This document shows positions 24,762 through 33,645 of a stretch of DNA of 64,000 bases, piece after piece. The notes beneath the pieces are model-generated. The model was not told where the DNA came from, ran no database searches, and saw only the letters and a program-made list of their open reading frames with translations. Both the position numbers and the translations under genes were made by a program. Origin of the DNA: Rossellomorea aquimaris (GTDB lineage: Bacteria; Bacillota; Bacilli; Bacillales; Bacillaceae_B); contig NZ_JAIVAR010000011.1 in assembly GCF_020171925.1 (NCBI RefSeq), forward strand, positions 1 to 64,000, written 5' to 3'. Each line of letters starts with the position of its first letter. Within the stretch, counting starts at the first letter, position 1.

Positions 24762-26039
24762 TTAGTAGATTAGATAGTGTTCACGGACTTGTTTGAATTG
24801 GTCGAGTTCAGGTTTCCATTCGGCTACCATTTCTTCTACGCTCCTTCCTTGTTCGATTCCTTCACGGATCCAGCCGTTTCCGATGAGGTTGTCGAAGAAG
24901 GAGATGCCAGCGCTATTTTCTGTACGGAATTCGAAGTCTTCCGGATACATGTCATGGATGGTTTTCACGATGTGAAGTCCTGTCTCGACAGGCTTGAATG
25001 CTTTTCTGTCCGTGACATGGATCTGGATACCGTGTGACAGCTTGCCTGCGTGTTTGGATGACGCCGGTGTGAACGATGTCGCCCTGAACGTGACCCCGTC
25101 AAGTTCCAGGTCATTCAGTCCTGCTGCAAGATTGGCCGCATTGATGTACGGTGCCCCAATCAATTCGAATGGCTTCGTTGTTCCCCGGCCTTCTGAGACA
25201 TTTGTTCCTTCAATCAATGCAGCCCCCGGATAGACCAAAGCCGTTTCGAGCGTTGGCATGTTTGGTGACGGCATGACGAATTCAAGCGGAGTCTCATCAT
25301 AATACATGTTTCGTTTCCAGCCTTCCATTTCTACGACGGTCAAGTCGGCGCCGATGTCAAATTCTGTGTTGAACAACTTGGCAAGTTCGCCGACTGTCAT
25401 GCCATGACGAAGCGGAATGCTGTATTTACCGACGAAAGAAGAGTATTCCATCTCAAGGACCGGTCCTTCCACTTCATTACCACTAAGTGGGTTAGGACGG
25501 TCGAGGACGATGATCGGAATATCATTTTCCTTTGCAGCTTCCATTGCATATGCCATCGTGTAGATGTATGTGTAAAAGCGCGTCCCTACGTCCTGGATAT
25601 CAAACAACAGGACTTCGACATTTTCAAGCATTTCAGGAGTAGGCTTTTTTGTCGCACCATATAAGCTGTATACCGGCAGTCCCGTTCTTTCATCTGTATA
25701 AAATTCAACATATTGACCGGCTTGGGCATCCCCTCTCACTCCGTGTTCCGGTCCATATAGGGCAGTCAATTCAACATCGGGATCGTTATACAATGTGTCA
25801 ACGATGCTATTCAACCCTTGATCCACTCCGGTTGGGTTCGTAATCAGACCGACTTTTTTTCCTTTGATAAGCTCCTTTTCTTCATGGAGCAACCGCTCTA
25901 CACCAAGTGAAAATTCCTTATGCTTGCCTTTCCACTTTCCATGCTCATTGTCATGACCACGGTTTTCGTGAGCAGATCCCGCTGACATCGTTGATAGAAG
26001 CAGAACGATTGTTAGTAGTGTAATCATCCACTTTTTCAT
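24762..26039 (-). CDS. namZ: exo-beta-N-acetylmuramidase NamZ (DUF1343, YbbC)
   Basis: 425 residues with a signal peptide (to about Ala23) and a His/Lys-rich linker. The rest is the DUF1343/GH171 fold: KVGLITNPTGVD, ALYGPEHGVRGDAQAG, VEVLLFDIQDVGTRFYTY and VLDRPNPLSG are hallmarks. NamZ removes MurNAc from the non-reducing end of wall glycans after NagZ has taken off GlcNAc. It is last of three genes in the order amiE-nagZ-namZ, as in B. subtilis. GGGAGGGG precedes the ATG. Confidence 0.92.
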   Translation of the reverse strand: MKKWMITLLTIVLLLSTMSAGSAHENRGHDNEHGKWKGKHKEFSLGVERLLHEEKELIKGKKVGLITNPTGVDQGLNSIVDTLYNDPDVELTALYGPEHGVRGDAQAGQYVEFYTDERTGLPVYSLYGATKKPTPEMLENVEVLLFDIQDVGTRFYTYIYTMAYAMEAAKENDIPIIVLDRPNPLSGNEVEGPVLEMEYSSFVGKYSIPLRHGMTVGELAKLFNTEFDIGADLTVVEMEGWKRNMYYDETPLEFVMPSPNMPTLETALVYPGAALIEGTNVSEGRGTTKPFELIGAPYINAANLAAGLNDLELDGVTFRATSFTPASSKHAGKLSHGIQIHVTDRKAFKPVETGLHIVKTIHDMYPEDFEFRTENSAGISFFDNLIGNGWIREGIEQGRSVEEMVAEWKPELDQFKQVREHYLIY

Positions 26040-26107
26040 GTTCTTCCCCTCCCATATAGTTAGATGAAGCTGGTGATTTCAATCCATGCGCCCGTTGTGA
26101 GGGTGAA

Positions 26108-26151
26108 GGTGGGACTTGCCTTTCCCCCCGCCTGTAGTCCCCCACTTCGAG
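26108..26151 (-). other. intercistronic hairpin between nagZ and namZ
   Basis: Within the 126-bp gap, GAAGGTGGGACT and AGTCCCCCACTTC can pair with one bulge across a GC-rich loop. No T-tract follows on the minus strand, so it is more likely an mRNA stability or processing element than a terminator. Confidence 0.45.
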
Positions 26152-26165
26152 CGACAGCCAGTGTA

Positions 26166-28271
26166 TTAATAGTTCAATTCATGACCGAATTTGTATAACG
26201 TACCTTCACTCACTCCCGGGATCGATACCGGCAGCTTGCCTCCAGGTGCATTCTCCCCGAAGATCGTCGCAGCTGATGCTTTGAAGCTTGCTGTACGGAA
26301 GCCGTATTGAGCAAGATATGCATCCACTTCGTTGTCATAAGCCATGATGTCATAAGGATTGCGAATACCAAGTGCGATCACAGGGGCATCCGATTCTTCT
26401 TTCAATGCTTTCACCAACTGCATTTGTGGACTCTCTGGTGATCTGCCAGAAACATTGTACGTATATGTTCCAACAATGATGGCAGATGCTTCCCTTATCT
26501 CACTTTTCTGTGCTTCGGTCAGCTGATAATTTGATGGTGCTTCAATGATGGATGTGTTTTCATGCTCTTCTCTCACGGCATTTCCAAGATCCTCTACAAA
26601 CGATCTACCGATTACGACTACCTTTTCATCTGCTGATGGATTCAAAGGCAGGCCCCCTTCGTTCTTCACGAGTGTGATTGAGCGCTCTGCCGCCTCTTTT
26701 TCCACCTGTTTATGTGCTTCGGATCCGACAACTCTGCTTGCTTGAGCGATTTTTTCTTCGGGCGGTAGAGGGGTTTCCTCCTTGATGATTCCACGCTTGA
26801 TTTTCAAGGAGAGGATGCGTTCAACTGATGCCTCGATCCGATCAACTGTCAGTTCTCCGCTCTCGACCGCATCCAGTAATCCTTGCCTGACTTCACTTAA
26901 TCCGACGGGCATCAGGACGATGTCCGTACCCGCTTTGACGGCCCTAACAGCAGCCTCAACCGCTCCGAAATGATCGGCGATTGCATTCATATTCATCGCA
27001 TCCGTCGTGATGAGCCCTTCATATCCCATCTCTTCACGCATCAATTCCGTCAATACTTTATGAGAAAGTGTGGCTGGTACGGCGATTTCTTCACCTGTTT
27101 TTTTCGAAATGGCCACCGAATCATCAATCTTCGGGAAAGTGACATGCGCGGTCATGATCGCGTCGATCCCTTCATCCATTGCCTGCTGGAACGGATACAA
27201 CTCAACTTCTTTTAGACGTTCTTTGTCGTGCGGCACTTCAGGAAGTCCGATGTGGGAATCGACTGCAGTATCCCCATGACCCGGAAAATGCTTGGCGGTA
27301 GCAGCTACTCCCGCTGATTGAAGGCCCTTCGTATAAGCGACTCCCATTTCGGCAACCAATTCAGGATCCTCCCCGAATGAACGTACGCCGATGACCGGAT
27401 TGTCAGGGTTGATGTTCACGTCCATGACTGGTGCAAAGTTAACGTTCAATCCAAGTGAGTGGAGCTCTTCCCCGATCGATTTTCCGACGTTAAACGCAAT
27501 TTCCGGGGATCGTGTTGCACCAAGTGCCATGTTTCCTGGAAAGTCCGTACCCGACTGAAGGCGCGTCACAATCCCGCCCTCTTGGTCGATTGTCATGAAC
27601 AGACCGTATTTCTCCGCTGCTTCTTGGTAATCAGCAACTAGTTTTGTCGTTTGTTCCGTTGTCACGACATTTTCCCTGAATAAAATGACGCCACCAAGAT
27701 GATAGTCCTTCACCATTTGCTCGATTTCAGGTAACATTTCCGTTACGTTTTCTCCATTCCAGTTCCTGAAATCAGGCATCAGCATCTGACCGATCTTTTC
27801 CTCGATTGTCATGTTTGCAACGGCTTCATGGACAAGGTCATATCGTTTCCCTTCCTCCTTCAAAAACGTTGCCTCTGTCGAAGGAGTTCCTTTATCCCCT
27901 TTATCCGGGTCCGGTTTCACCTGTATCGCAATCCGGTCCGTATAAGTTCCGTTCGTTACCTCTATGAACGTTTTTCCGGGGTGGCCGCTGATGGACACGT
28001 TCCCCTCACCATCAACCGATGCTACATTCTTGTTTGAAGTACTCCATTCCACGTTTTCCGTAACGAACGTAAAGTGCCCATCCCTATAAACATTCATGGC
28101 TTTCAATTCAATGTTCTCTTCACCAGTAGACGCCTCCACTCCTGTGACGTTTTGATAGATGATGAGATCCTTCAGTCCACTCTCTGCTTTTGCGATATTC
28201 ATGGGCAGCCCTGAAATGATCATTGTCAGCGCAAGGACTGTTAATGAAATAATCTTATATGCACGTTTCAT
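26166..28271 (-). CDS. nagZ: beta-N-acetylglucosaminidase NagZ (GH3, YbbD)
   Basis: 701 residues. Signal peptide to about residue 29, a bacterial Ig-like (Big_2) domain about 35-118 and a GH3 domain with C-terminal second domain. The NagZ signature KHFPGHGDT (327-335) gives the His/Asp dyad, and TTDAMNM has the nucleophile Asp424. It removes GlcNAc from muropeptides outside the cell, before NamZ. The extra Ig-like domain is not in the minimal NagZ and may bind wall or stay near the surface. AAGGAGGAG precedes the ATG; the amiE stop is 24 bases upstream. Confidence 0.93.
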   Translation of the reverse strand: MKRAYKIISLTVLALTMIISGLPMNIAKAESGLKDLIIYQNVTGVEASTGEENIELKAMNVYRDGHFTFVTENVEWSTSNKNVASVDGEGNVSISGHPGKTFIEVTNGTYTDRIAIQVKPDPDKGDKGTPSTEATFLKEEGKRYDLVHEAVANMTIEEKIGQMLMPDFRNWNGENVTEMLPEIEQMVKDYHLGGVILFRENVVTTEQTTKLVADYQEAAEKYGLFMTIDQEGGIVTRLQSGTDFPGNMALGATRSPEIAFNVGKSIGEELHSLGLNVNFAPVMDVNINPDNPVIGVRSFGEDPELVAEMGVAYTKGLQSAGVAATAKHFPGHGDTAVDSHIGLPEVPHDKERLKEVELYPFQQAMDEGIDAIMTAHVTFPKIDDSVAISKKTGEEIAVPATLSHKVLTELMREEMGYEGLITTDAMNMNAIADHFGAVEAAVRAVKAGTDIVLMPVGLSEVRQGLLDAVESGELTVDRIEASVERILSLKIKRGIIKEETPLPPEEKIAQASRVVGSEAHKQVEKEAAERSITLVKNEGGLPLNPSADEKVVVIGRSFVEDLGNAVREEHENTSIIEAPSNYQLTEAQKSEIREASAIIVGTYTYNVSGRSPESPQMQLVKALKEESDAPVIALGIRNPYDIMAYDNEVDAYLAQYGFRTASFKASAATIFGENAPGGKLPVSIPGVSEGTLYKFGHELNY

Positions 28272-28295
28272 CGTTTCTCCTCCTTTTTTCTATGT

Positions 28296-29975
28296 TCAAT
28301 AGCTTCTCTTCTCCCAACCTTTGAAATGTGGATGAATCTTGTCACCACCGGCAAGGTTCAGTTCGGTATCTTTCACGTACCAGCCGCGAGAATTTGCATA
28401 GGAGTCTGTTACGTAGTTAAATCGGATATATTTTGTCCCAGCGGGGATCATGATTTCTTCACGCGACCATTCTTCATGGGTTCCAGTATAAGGAGTCGCT
28501 GCCCCAGTCCACGTTTCGCCATCCGGTGATGTTTCGACATACCCGAAATCGGAATCATGTTCGATCCGGTACCAAGTATCGAATGATAATGAAGCTTCTT
28601 CCTCTACATTCACTTCCGCCGTCAGGGTACGATGGAGACCATCTCCATATCCAGAGAACCAAGCATCTTCTTTTTTCGGCATTTCAACTGGAATCGAATC
28701 TGCTACCAGGCGTGCAAAAGGGCGCCTCGCCGTATTCGTGGATACCGTACTACGAGATGGATGAACCCTGTTGGTCAAAAGGATCGCGATGGTGTCGTTA
28801 TCCCGATTGATGACAATGGAGGTTCCGGTGTAACCGGTGTGTCCAAGAGAATCTTCATCTGATAATCCATCCATGAACCATCCCTGGTTCAATTCCCAGC
28901 CTAGCCCATGATCATCTCCCGGAAACTCGGGGATTTGATTTTCCGAAAGCAATTTGACCGTTTCAGGTTTCAGGATTTGTTTATCCCCATAGCGTCCATC
29001 TTTCACGAACATGTGAGCGAATTTAGCCAGGTCTTCAGCCGTCGAGAATACACCTGCATGACCTGCAACCCCGTCCAGGGACCAGGCATTTTCATCATGC
29101 ACTTCCCCCCATACAAGGCCACGTCCGATCGCCGGCTGATATTCAGTGGCAGCGATTCGCTCCTTCAGGGAAGGTGGTGGATTATACATCGTATCCTCCA
29201 TCCCGATTGGTTCGGTGATGGTTTCTTTCACGAATTCATCAAGACGCTTACCTGATAATCGTTCAACGATGGCACCGAGGGTTATCATGTTCAAGTCACT
29301 GTATGTATACGTGGTGCCTGGTTCGTTCGCCAGCGGTTGATTGAACACGATCTGCAATCTGTCTTCCCTATCATTCCCTTGTCTGTATAGGGGAATCCAT
29401 GCCGTGAATCCAGACGTATGGGTCATGAGCTGCCGGATGGTCACATCTTCTTTGCCATTCGCTGCAAATTCAGGGATATAATCGGCGACCGGGTCATCCA
29501 GATTGAATTTCCCCTCTTCATACAGGATCATCGCTGCTGTCGTAGTGAAGATTTTACTGATCGAAGCAAGGTCGAAAATCGTATCCTTTTCCATGTTGAT
29601 CGGCCTTTCCGCTTCCGTGAAATCACCATCCGTGTAGCGATAGGCATCACCGTATGCATCATGCTTCACAACCACGCCGCTCCTCGCGACAAGGGCCACC
29701 GCTCCAGGCATGACTCCTTCCTCGATCTTCCCTTCAAGCAATGGATCAATCTCATCCAGGGTCGACTGGATCATCCCAGCACCCCTTGCAGAACCAGGAT
29801 GCAGCACAGGTGACGACGGGGCCGGGTTCCCCCAAGTGAATACCGGATGGGCCAGTACATTCCTCGCGGCCAGTGCTTCCTTCCCGTCCTCTCCTCCTTG
29901 AGCGAGAACACCCGGGCTCAGTAACGACGTACACATCAAAGCAGATAAAGCGATTGTCATCGATTTCTTATTCAT
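28296..29975 (-). CDS. amiE: AmiE-like serine hydrolase (YbbE), muropeptide amidase
   Basis: 559 residues with a signal peptide (cut near VLAQG). The penicillin-binding/beta-lactamase fold shows SISK (Ser138, Lys141), YSDLNM as second motif and HTGYTG as third. In B. subtilis the gene in this place encodes the amidase that cuts the lactyl-peptide bond of MurNAc-peptides. After about residue 430 there is an additional ~125-residue beta-rich domain (SFDTWYRIEHDSDFGYVE, then YIRFNYVTDS) like the carbohydrate- or protein-binding sandwiches of secreted enzymes. First gene of the operon; AGGAGGGAA precedes the ATG. Confidence 0.88.
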   Translation of the reverse strand: MNKKSMTIALSALMCTSLLSPGVLAQGGEDGKEALAARNVLAHPVFTWGNPAPSSPVLHPGSARGAGMIQSTLDEIDPLLEGKIEEGVMPGAVALVARSGVVVKHDAYGDAYRYTDGDFTEAERPINMEKDTIFDLASISKIFTTTAAMILYEEGKFNLDDPVADYIPEFAANGKEDVTIRQLMTHTSGFTAWIPLYRQGNDREDRLQIVFNQPLANEPGTTYTYSDLNMITLGAIVERLSGKRLDEFVKETITEPIGMEDTMYNPPPSLKERIAATEYQPAIGRGLVWGEVHDENAWSLDGVAGHAGVFSTAEDLAKFAHMFVKDGRYGDKQILKPETVKLLSENQIPEFPGDDHGLGWELNQGWFMDGLSDEDSLGHTGYTGTSIVINRDNDTIAILLTNRVHPSRSTVSTNTARRPFARLVADSIPVEMPKKEDAWFSGYGDGLHRTLTAEVNVEEEASLSFDTWYRIEHDSDFGYVETSPDGETWTGAATPYTGTHEEWSREEIMIPAGTKYIRFNYVTDSYANSRGWYVKDTELNLAGGDKIHPHFKGWEKRSY

Positions 29976-30049
29976 TCATCTTTCCCTCCTTTTGGACAAC
30001 CATGAAAGGGCTTCCAATTACTCTTCTACTCTAGTTTATGGAAATATAA

Positions 30050-30065
30050 GTATAGATGTCTATAC
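30050..30065. promoter_or_regulatory. GntR-type operator upstream of amiE
   Basis: GTATAGATGTCTATAC is a perfect inverted repeat (7 bp, 2-bp centre, 7 bp), about 75 bp before amiE. It resembles the TGGTATAGA-type sites of the GlcNAc-6-phosphate-responsive NagR (YvoA) repressor of the GntR/HutC family. Confidence 0.55.
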
Positions 30066-30146
30066 CACATAAGTCCCGTTCATTCTCGTAACATCGGAAT
30101 TACGTATGACCATTTAACTATTTTGAATTTTTAGATAAATAATTCG

Positions 30147-30181
30147 ATAAAAAAGGCTGACGAGATGATCGCCAGCCTTCT
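30147..30181 (-). terminator. Rho-independent terminator
   Basis: AAGGCTGACGA pairs with TCGCCAGCCTT (one mismatch); six T follow on the minus strand. Ends the hydrolase gene. Confidence 0.82.
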
Positions 30182-30186
30182 TACAC

Positions 30187-30870
30187 CTATTTCGTTTTTG
30201 TCAGGAATCGTTCTACGATTCCATTATATACTTCGGGTTGATCGATATTTGCTGTGTGTCCTGCATCGGGGATCAGTGCTATTGAAATATTTGGGTTGTG
30301 TTTTTTCATGAACAGCGCGGATTCCACTTCATACAATTCTTCACTCCCATTTAAAACCAGGGCAGGGGAATGTAGACTTTCAATCTCTTTTCCACTTACT
30401 GAGGGATAATGGTACGTCATTTTTTCGAGAACATTCTTGATCGTCGTCTTCCATTTATCACCGTGTAGGTTCTTGAATTGCTCTGCTGCTTCTTGGTCAT
30501 GCTCCTCAATTTGCAGAAAATACTGATATTGCTTTTCCATCAGCTCTTGAAACTCCTCCGGAATGAACGGGGAATATCCTGTCAGGATGATGCCCTTCAC
30601 CAGGTCCCGCTCCCTCATTGCAATATGAATGGCAAGGGATGCCCCCAGTGACAGACCCATGATATATCCTTTTCCCTTCTGTTTCATCAAATTTAGGACA
30701 AATTGGATTGTCTCCTCTATGTAATTCTCGGCAGCAGTCACAGTTGAGGCACCATGGCCAGGCAGGTCGATGGCCACCACTTCATATGAATCTTTAAACC
30801 TTTCAATCTGATTCATGAAATGGGTCTCTGCGGTACCCATGAATCCGTGAAGCATATAAATTTTATCCAC
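30187..30870 (-). CDS. alpha/beta hydrolase
   Basis: 227 residues. The fold is shown by LHGFMGTAETHF (oxyanion loop), VVAIDLPGHGAS, the nucleophile elbow GLSLGA and the His in DAGHTANID. It is close in style to MenH-type and small esterase proteins. Reaction and substrate are unknown. The start is GTG after AAAGGGGG. It is followed by its own terminator, so it does not appear to be part of the amiE operon. Confidence 0.85.
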   Translation of the reverse strand: MDKIYMLHGFMGTAETHFMNQIERFKDSYEVVAIDLPGHGASTVTAAENYIEETIQFVLNLMKQKGKGYIMGLSLGASLAIHIAMRERDLVKGIILTGYSPFIPEEFQELMEKQYQYFLQIEEHDQEAAEQFKNLHGDKWKTTIKNVLEKMTYHYPSVSGKEIESLHSPALVLNGSEELYEVESALFMKKHNPNISIALIPDAGHTANIDQPEVYNGIVERFLTKTK

Positions 30871-31037
30871 TTCAATTCCCCCTTTTATCTTCCACTTTAC
30901 ATTTTAACATATTATTCCATGTTATCTCTTTCCATTTAGGAACATGCTAACAAAAACACATTGGATTTTGAATGACGAACGGCTTCTATATATACTTTCA
31001 CTAACAAACTTATTAGAAAGAGAGGCATGACCATAGC

Positions 31038-32435
31038 ATGAAGAAGCCGATCATCGTACTGATCAGACAAGATTTAAGGTTGCATGATCACCCGGCTCTT
31101 TATCACGCTTCTGAAGGAGGGGCCGTTATCCCTCTTTATATCCATGATGAAAGCCGGGAAGGGACAGGTGAAGCAAAAAGATGGTGGCTCTACCGCAATC
31201 TACTCCAATTTCAGCAGTCACTCCAATCAATCGGAGGGACTCTATTCATTGATAAGGGAAAACTTGAGGACAAGCTTCCGGAATGGATCAAAAAATCGGG
31301 GGCACAGGCTGTGTATTGGAACCGGGTATACGAACCCGATACGTTCGGTAAAGATAAGAAATTAGCAGAAGATCTGCATGCCCAAGGGATCACCGTGAAG
31401 ACTTTTGAGGGGGCATTGCTGCTTCCCCCCTGGACAATCAAAAAGGAGGACGGATCTCCTTATAAAGTGTACACCTCCTACTATAAGGCCTTAAGAAAGA
31501 AGGAAATCCCCAAACCAGTACCTAACGTGACGAGGTTCGATGGACCAAGTAACCTGGAATCCCCACTCTCGCTCAAAGATCTGAACCTAAAGCCCGACAT
31601 CGAATGGTATAAGGTGATGGAGGCGATTTGGGAACCTGGTGAAGCTGCTGCCATCAGGCGATTAAAACGGTTCATCGGTGAGATCAATCAGTATGATGAC
31701 GGTCGTGACCACCCTGCTAAAGGGTTCCATTCCACGCTTTCTCCCTATCTTGCAATCGGGGCCATTTCGGTAAGAAGTGTGTTTCACTATGTCTCGGACC
31801 GGGTGAACGAACATACCGAACCATTCATCAAGCAGCTTATATGGAGGGACTTCTCGTACTCTGTCCTTATGCATTTCCCTCGGTCGATGCATGAACCCAT
31901 ACACGCAAAGTTCAAAGAGTTTCAATGGGAAGAGGATTCTGAGGACTGGGACTCTTGGATTAAAGGGCAAACGGGATACCCGATCGTGGATGCTGGCATG
32001 AGGGAATTGTGGGCGACCGGCTTCATGCACAACCGCGTTAGGATGATTACCGCCTCGTTCCTGACGAAGCATTTATTGATTCCGTGGCAAAAAGGGGCAG
32101 ATTGGTTTCTCGATACGTTGATCGATGCCGATCTTGCCAATAATACGATGGGCTGGCAATGGGTCGCGGGCAGCGGCCTCGACTCCTCCCCTTACTTCCG
32201 GATCTTCAATCCTACCTTGCAGAGTGAAAAATTTGATGGAGCGGGCGAGTACATCCGAAAGTGGGTGCCTGAACTAAAGCACCTGACAGATAAATACATC
32301 CACTCCCCATCCACTGCCCCGGAAGAGGTTATGAAAGATGCGGGCATTACCCTCGGCGAGGATTATCCCGCACCCATCGTTGACCATAAGGCAGCCAGAA
32401 AAAGGGCGCTGGAGAGATTCGAAGACATTAAATAA
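31038..32435 (+). CDS. phrB: deoxyribodipyrimidine photolyase
   Basis: 465 residues. N-terminal Rossmann photolyase domain (IVLIRQDLRLHDHPAL) for the antenna and C-terminal FAD-binding helical domain with DAGMRELWATGFMHNRVRM, WQWVAGSGLDSSPYFRIFNP and the conserved Trp residues for electron transfer. It repairs cyclobutane pyrimidine dimers with blue light. Class I CPD photolyase is the best fit; a 6-4 enzyme is less likely. The ribosome site is weak (AGAGAGG, 12 bases upstream). A strong terminator follows. Confidence 0.92.
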   Translation: MKKPIIVLIRQDLRLHDHPALYHASEGGAVIPLYIHDESREGTGEAKRWWLYRNLLQFQQSLQSIGGTLFIDKGKLEDKLPEWIKKSGAQAVYWNRVYEPDTFGKDKKLAEDLHAQGITVKTFEGALLLPPWTIKKEDGSPYKVYTSYYKALRKKEIPKPVPNVTRFDGPSNLESPLSLKDLNLKPDIEWYKVMEAIWEPGEAAAIRRLKRFIGEINQYDDGRDHPAKGFHSTLSPYLAIGAISVRSVFHYVSDRVNEHTEPFIKQLIWRDFSYSVLMHFPRSMHEPIHAKFKEFQWEEDSEDWDSWIKGQTGYPIVDAGMRELWATGFMHNRVRMITASFLTKHLLIPWQKGADWFLDTLIDADLANNTMGWQWVAGSGLDSSPYFRIFNPTLQSEKFDGAGEYIRKWVPELKHLTDKYIHSPSTAPEEVMKDAGITLGEDYPAPIVDHKAARKRALERFEDIK

Positions 32436-32437
32436 TG

Positions 32438-32478
32438 AGAGCCATGCCATTCACCGAACGAATGGCATGGCTCTTTTC
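32438..32478. terminator. bidirectional terminator
   Basis: AGAGCCATGCCATTC and its complement with a 7-nt loop, followed by TTTTC; shared by the photolyase and the convergent membrane protein gene. Confidence 0.88.
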
Positions 32479-32495
32479 ACAAGTCAAAATGATCA

Positions 32496-32930
32496 TCAGA
32501 GAAATGCCGCTAGAAAAGCGGTTCCCCAACTTCCTGTTAAAAATAGTAGGCTTGCAATAAAATACACATTCATACCGGAGGATGATGCCGCCTCGTATTG
32601 ATGCTTGTATGCATTGTTCGTGATGAATTTTGCAATTGTGCCTTCCGTATTCAGATTCGCCCTCTGTGTGATATTCGTGATCCAGCCAATACCGAAAAAG
32701 CACATACTGGTGACAAAAATGGTATCCATGAACGTCCAGCTCCCCAAGATGCTAATCATATAAGACCCACTCGTCATAAGCAGAAGGAGGATGAAAATGA
32801 TGGTTCCTGTAAGGTATTTTTGACTGATCTTTTTATGCAGATATGAATTGATATGATTGATTGCAAAAGCCACTAATGTCAGCAAGATTAGCAGGACAAT
32901 GGTAAAGATCACATTTACATAGTAGTTCAT
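32496..32930 (-). CDS. hypothetical membrane protein, 144 aa
   Basis: Four hydrophobic segments (about 5-27, 40-62, 65-84, 121-143) with a polar stretch between the third and fourth. I recognise no family. GGAGGCG lies seven bases before the ATG. It stands alone and is divergent from the ECF sigma gene, with which it might share control, but nothing in the sequence shows this. Confidence 0.7.
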   Translation of the reverse strand: MNYYVNVIFTIVLLILLTLVAFAINHINSYLHKKISQKYLTGTIIFILLLLMTSGSYMISILGSWTFMDTIFVTSMCFFGIGWITNITQRANLNTEGTIAKFITNNAYKHQYEAASSSGMNVYFIASLLFLTGSWGTAFLAAFL

Positions 32931-33024
32931 ACAGCGCCTCCATTCACGTTTCTTTGTAACTACTCTTTTTTTTACGGAGTGAAAATGGAAAAAGTTTCAA
33001 AGTAATATGTTTTTTCCACAAATT

Positions 33025-33052
33025 TCAAAACTTTTCCCCATTGGCCCCCGTC
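33025..33052 (+). promoter_or_regulatory. ECF-type promoter
   Basis: TCAAAAC and CGTC are separated by 17 bp, close to the GAAAC...CGTC pattern read by extracytoplasmic-function sigma factors. It lies about 39 bp before the likely start of the sigma gene, as expected for autoregulation. Confidence 0.5.
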
Positions 33053-33090
33053 AAATTGATAGAATGGAGAGGACGAAAGCAGGTGATTTT

Positions 33091-33645
33091 TTGCAGGAAA
33101 ACCGTAACGCAGCCTCTCCTGATGCTTCAAGGGACCTTATTCTGGAGAAGGCGATGAGGGATTATGGGAATGACATCTATTACATCGTGTATTCGTATGT
33201 GAAAGACCACAGCCTGGCAGAGGATCTGACGCAGGAAGTATTTGTAAAGGTCTATAAGAAGATGGATTCCTTCCGGGAAGAATCTTCGTTGAAGACATGG
33301 ATCGTCCGGATGGCGATCAACCATTGCAAGGATCATCTGCGGCGCTGGGACACAAGGATGATCTCTTTCACGAATACAATCAATGATATGGTCAAGGGTA
33401 AATTCGGCACACCGGAGCAAAGCATGATCGAGGAAGAAACCAAGAGTGAGCTCATCAAGCATTTATTATCATTGCCGGTCAAATATAGGGAAATCATCTT
33501 TCTGTTTTATTTTGAGGAAATGAAACTTTCAGAGATTGCAGATTGCATGGACCTCAACATTAACACCGTCAAGACACGCTTGGCCAAGGGCAGGAAGTTG
33601 TTGGGTGCCACATACCAGAAGAGTGAGGTGTATAACAATGGATGA
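33091..33645 (+). CDS. ECF-family RNA polymerase sigma factor 1
   Basis: 184 residues. Region 2 (YGNDIYYIVYSYVKDHSLAE, DLTQEVFVKVYKKMDSF, TWIVRMAINHCKDHLR) binds core polymerase and the -10; region 4 (LPVKYREIIFLFYFEEMKLSEIA... then INTVKTRLAKGRKLL) binds the -35. The TTG start with AGGTGA upstream is preferred, because an ATG at 33007 lies upstream of the likely promoter and the ATG at 33064 has no ribosome site. Its stop overlaps the start of the membrane protein gene that follows, the usual sigma/anti-sigma arrangement. The family group within the ECFs was not determined. Confidence 0.87.
   Translation: MQENRNAASPDASRDLILEKAMRDYGNDIYYIVYSYVKDHSLAEDLTQEVFVKVYKKMDSFREESSLKTWIVRMAINHCKDHLRRWDTRMISFTNTINDMVKGKFGTPEQSMIEEETKSELIKHLLSLPVKYREIIFLFYFEEMKLSEIADCMDLNINTVKTRLAKGRKLLGATYQKSEVYNNG

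Noticed and set aside
31662..32072. 136-aa frame antisense to the photolyase
   Set aside because: Shadow frame with no ribosome site; the photolyase motifs on the plus strand are complete.
33007..33090. Upstream ATG starts for ECF sigma factor 1
   Set aside because: The first ATG is upstream of the likely ECF promoter and neither ATG has a ribosome site; the TTG at 33091 does.
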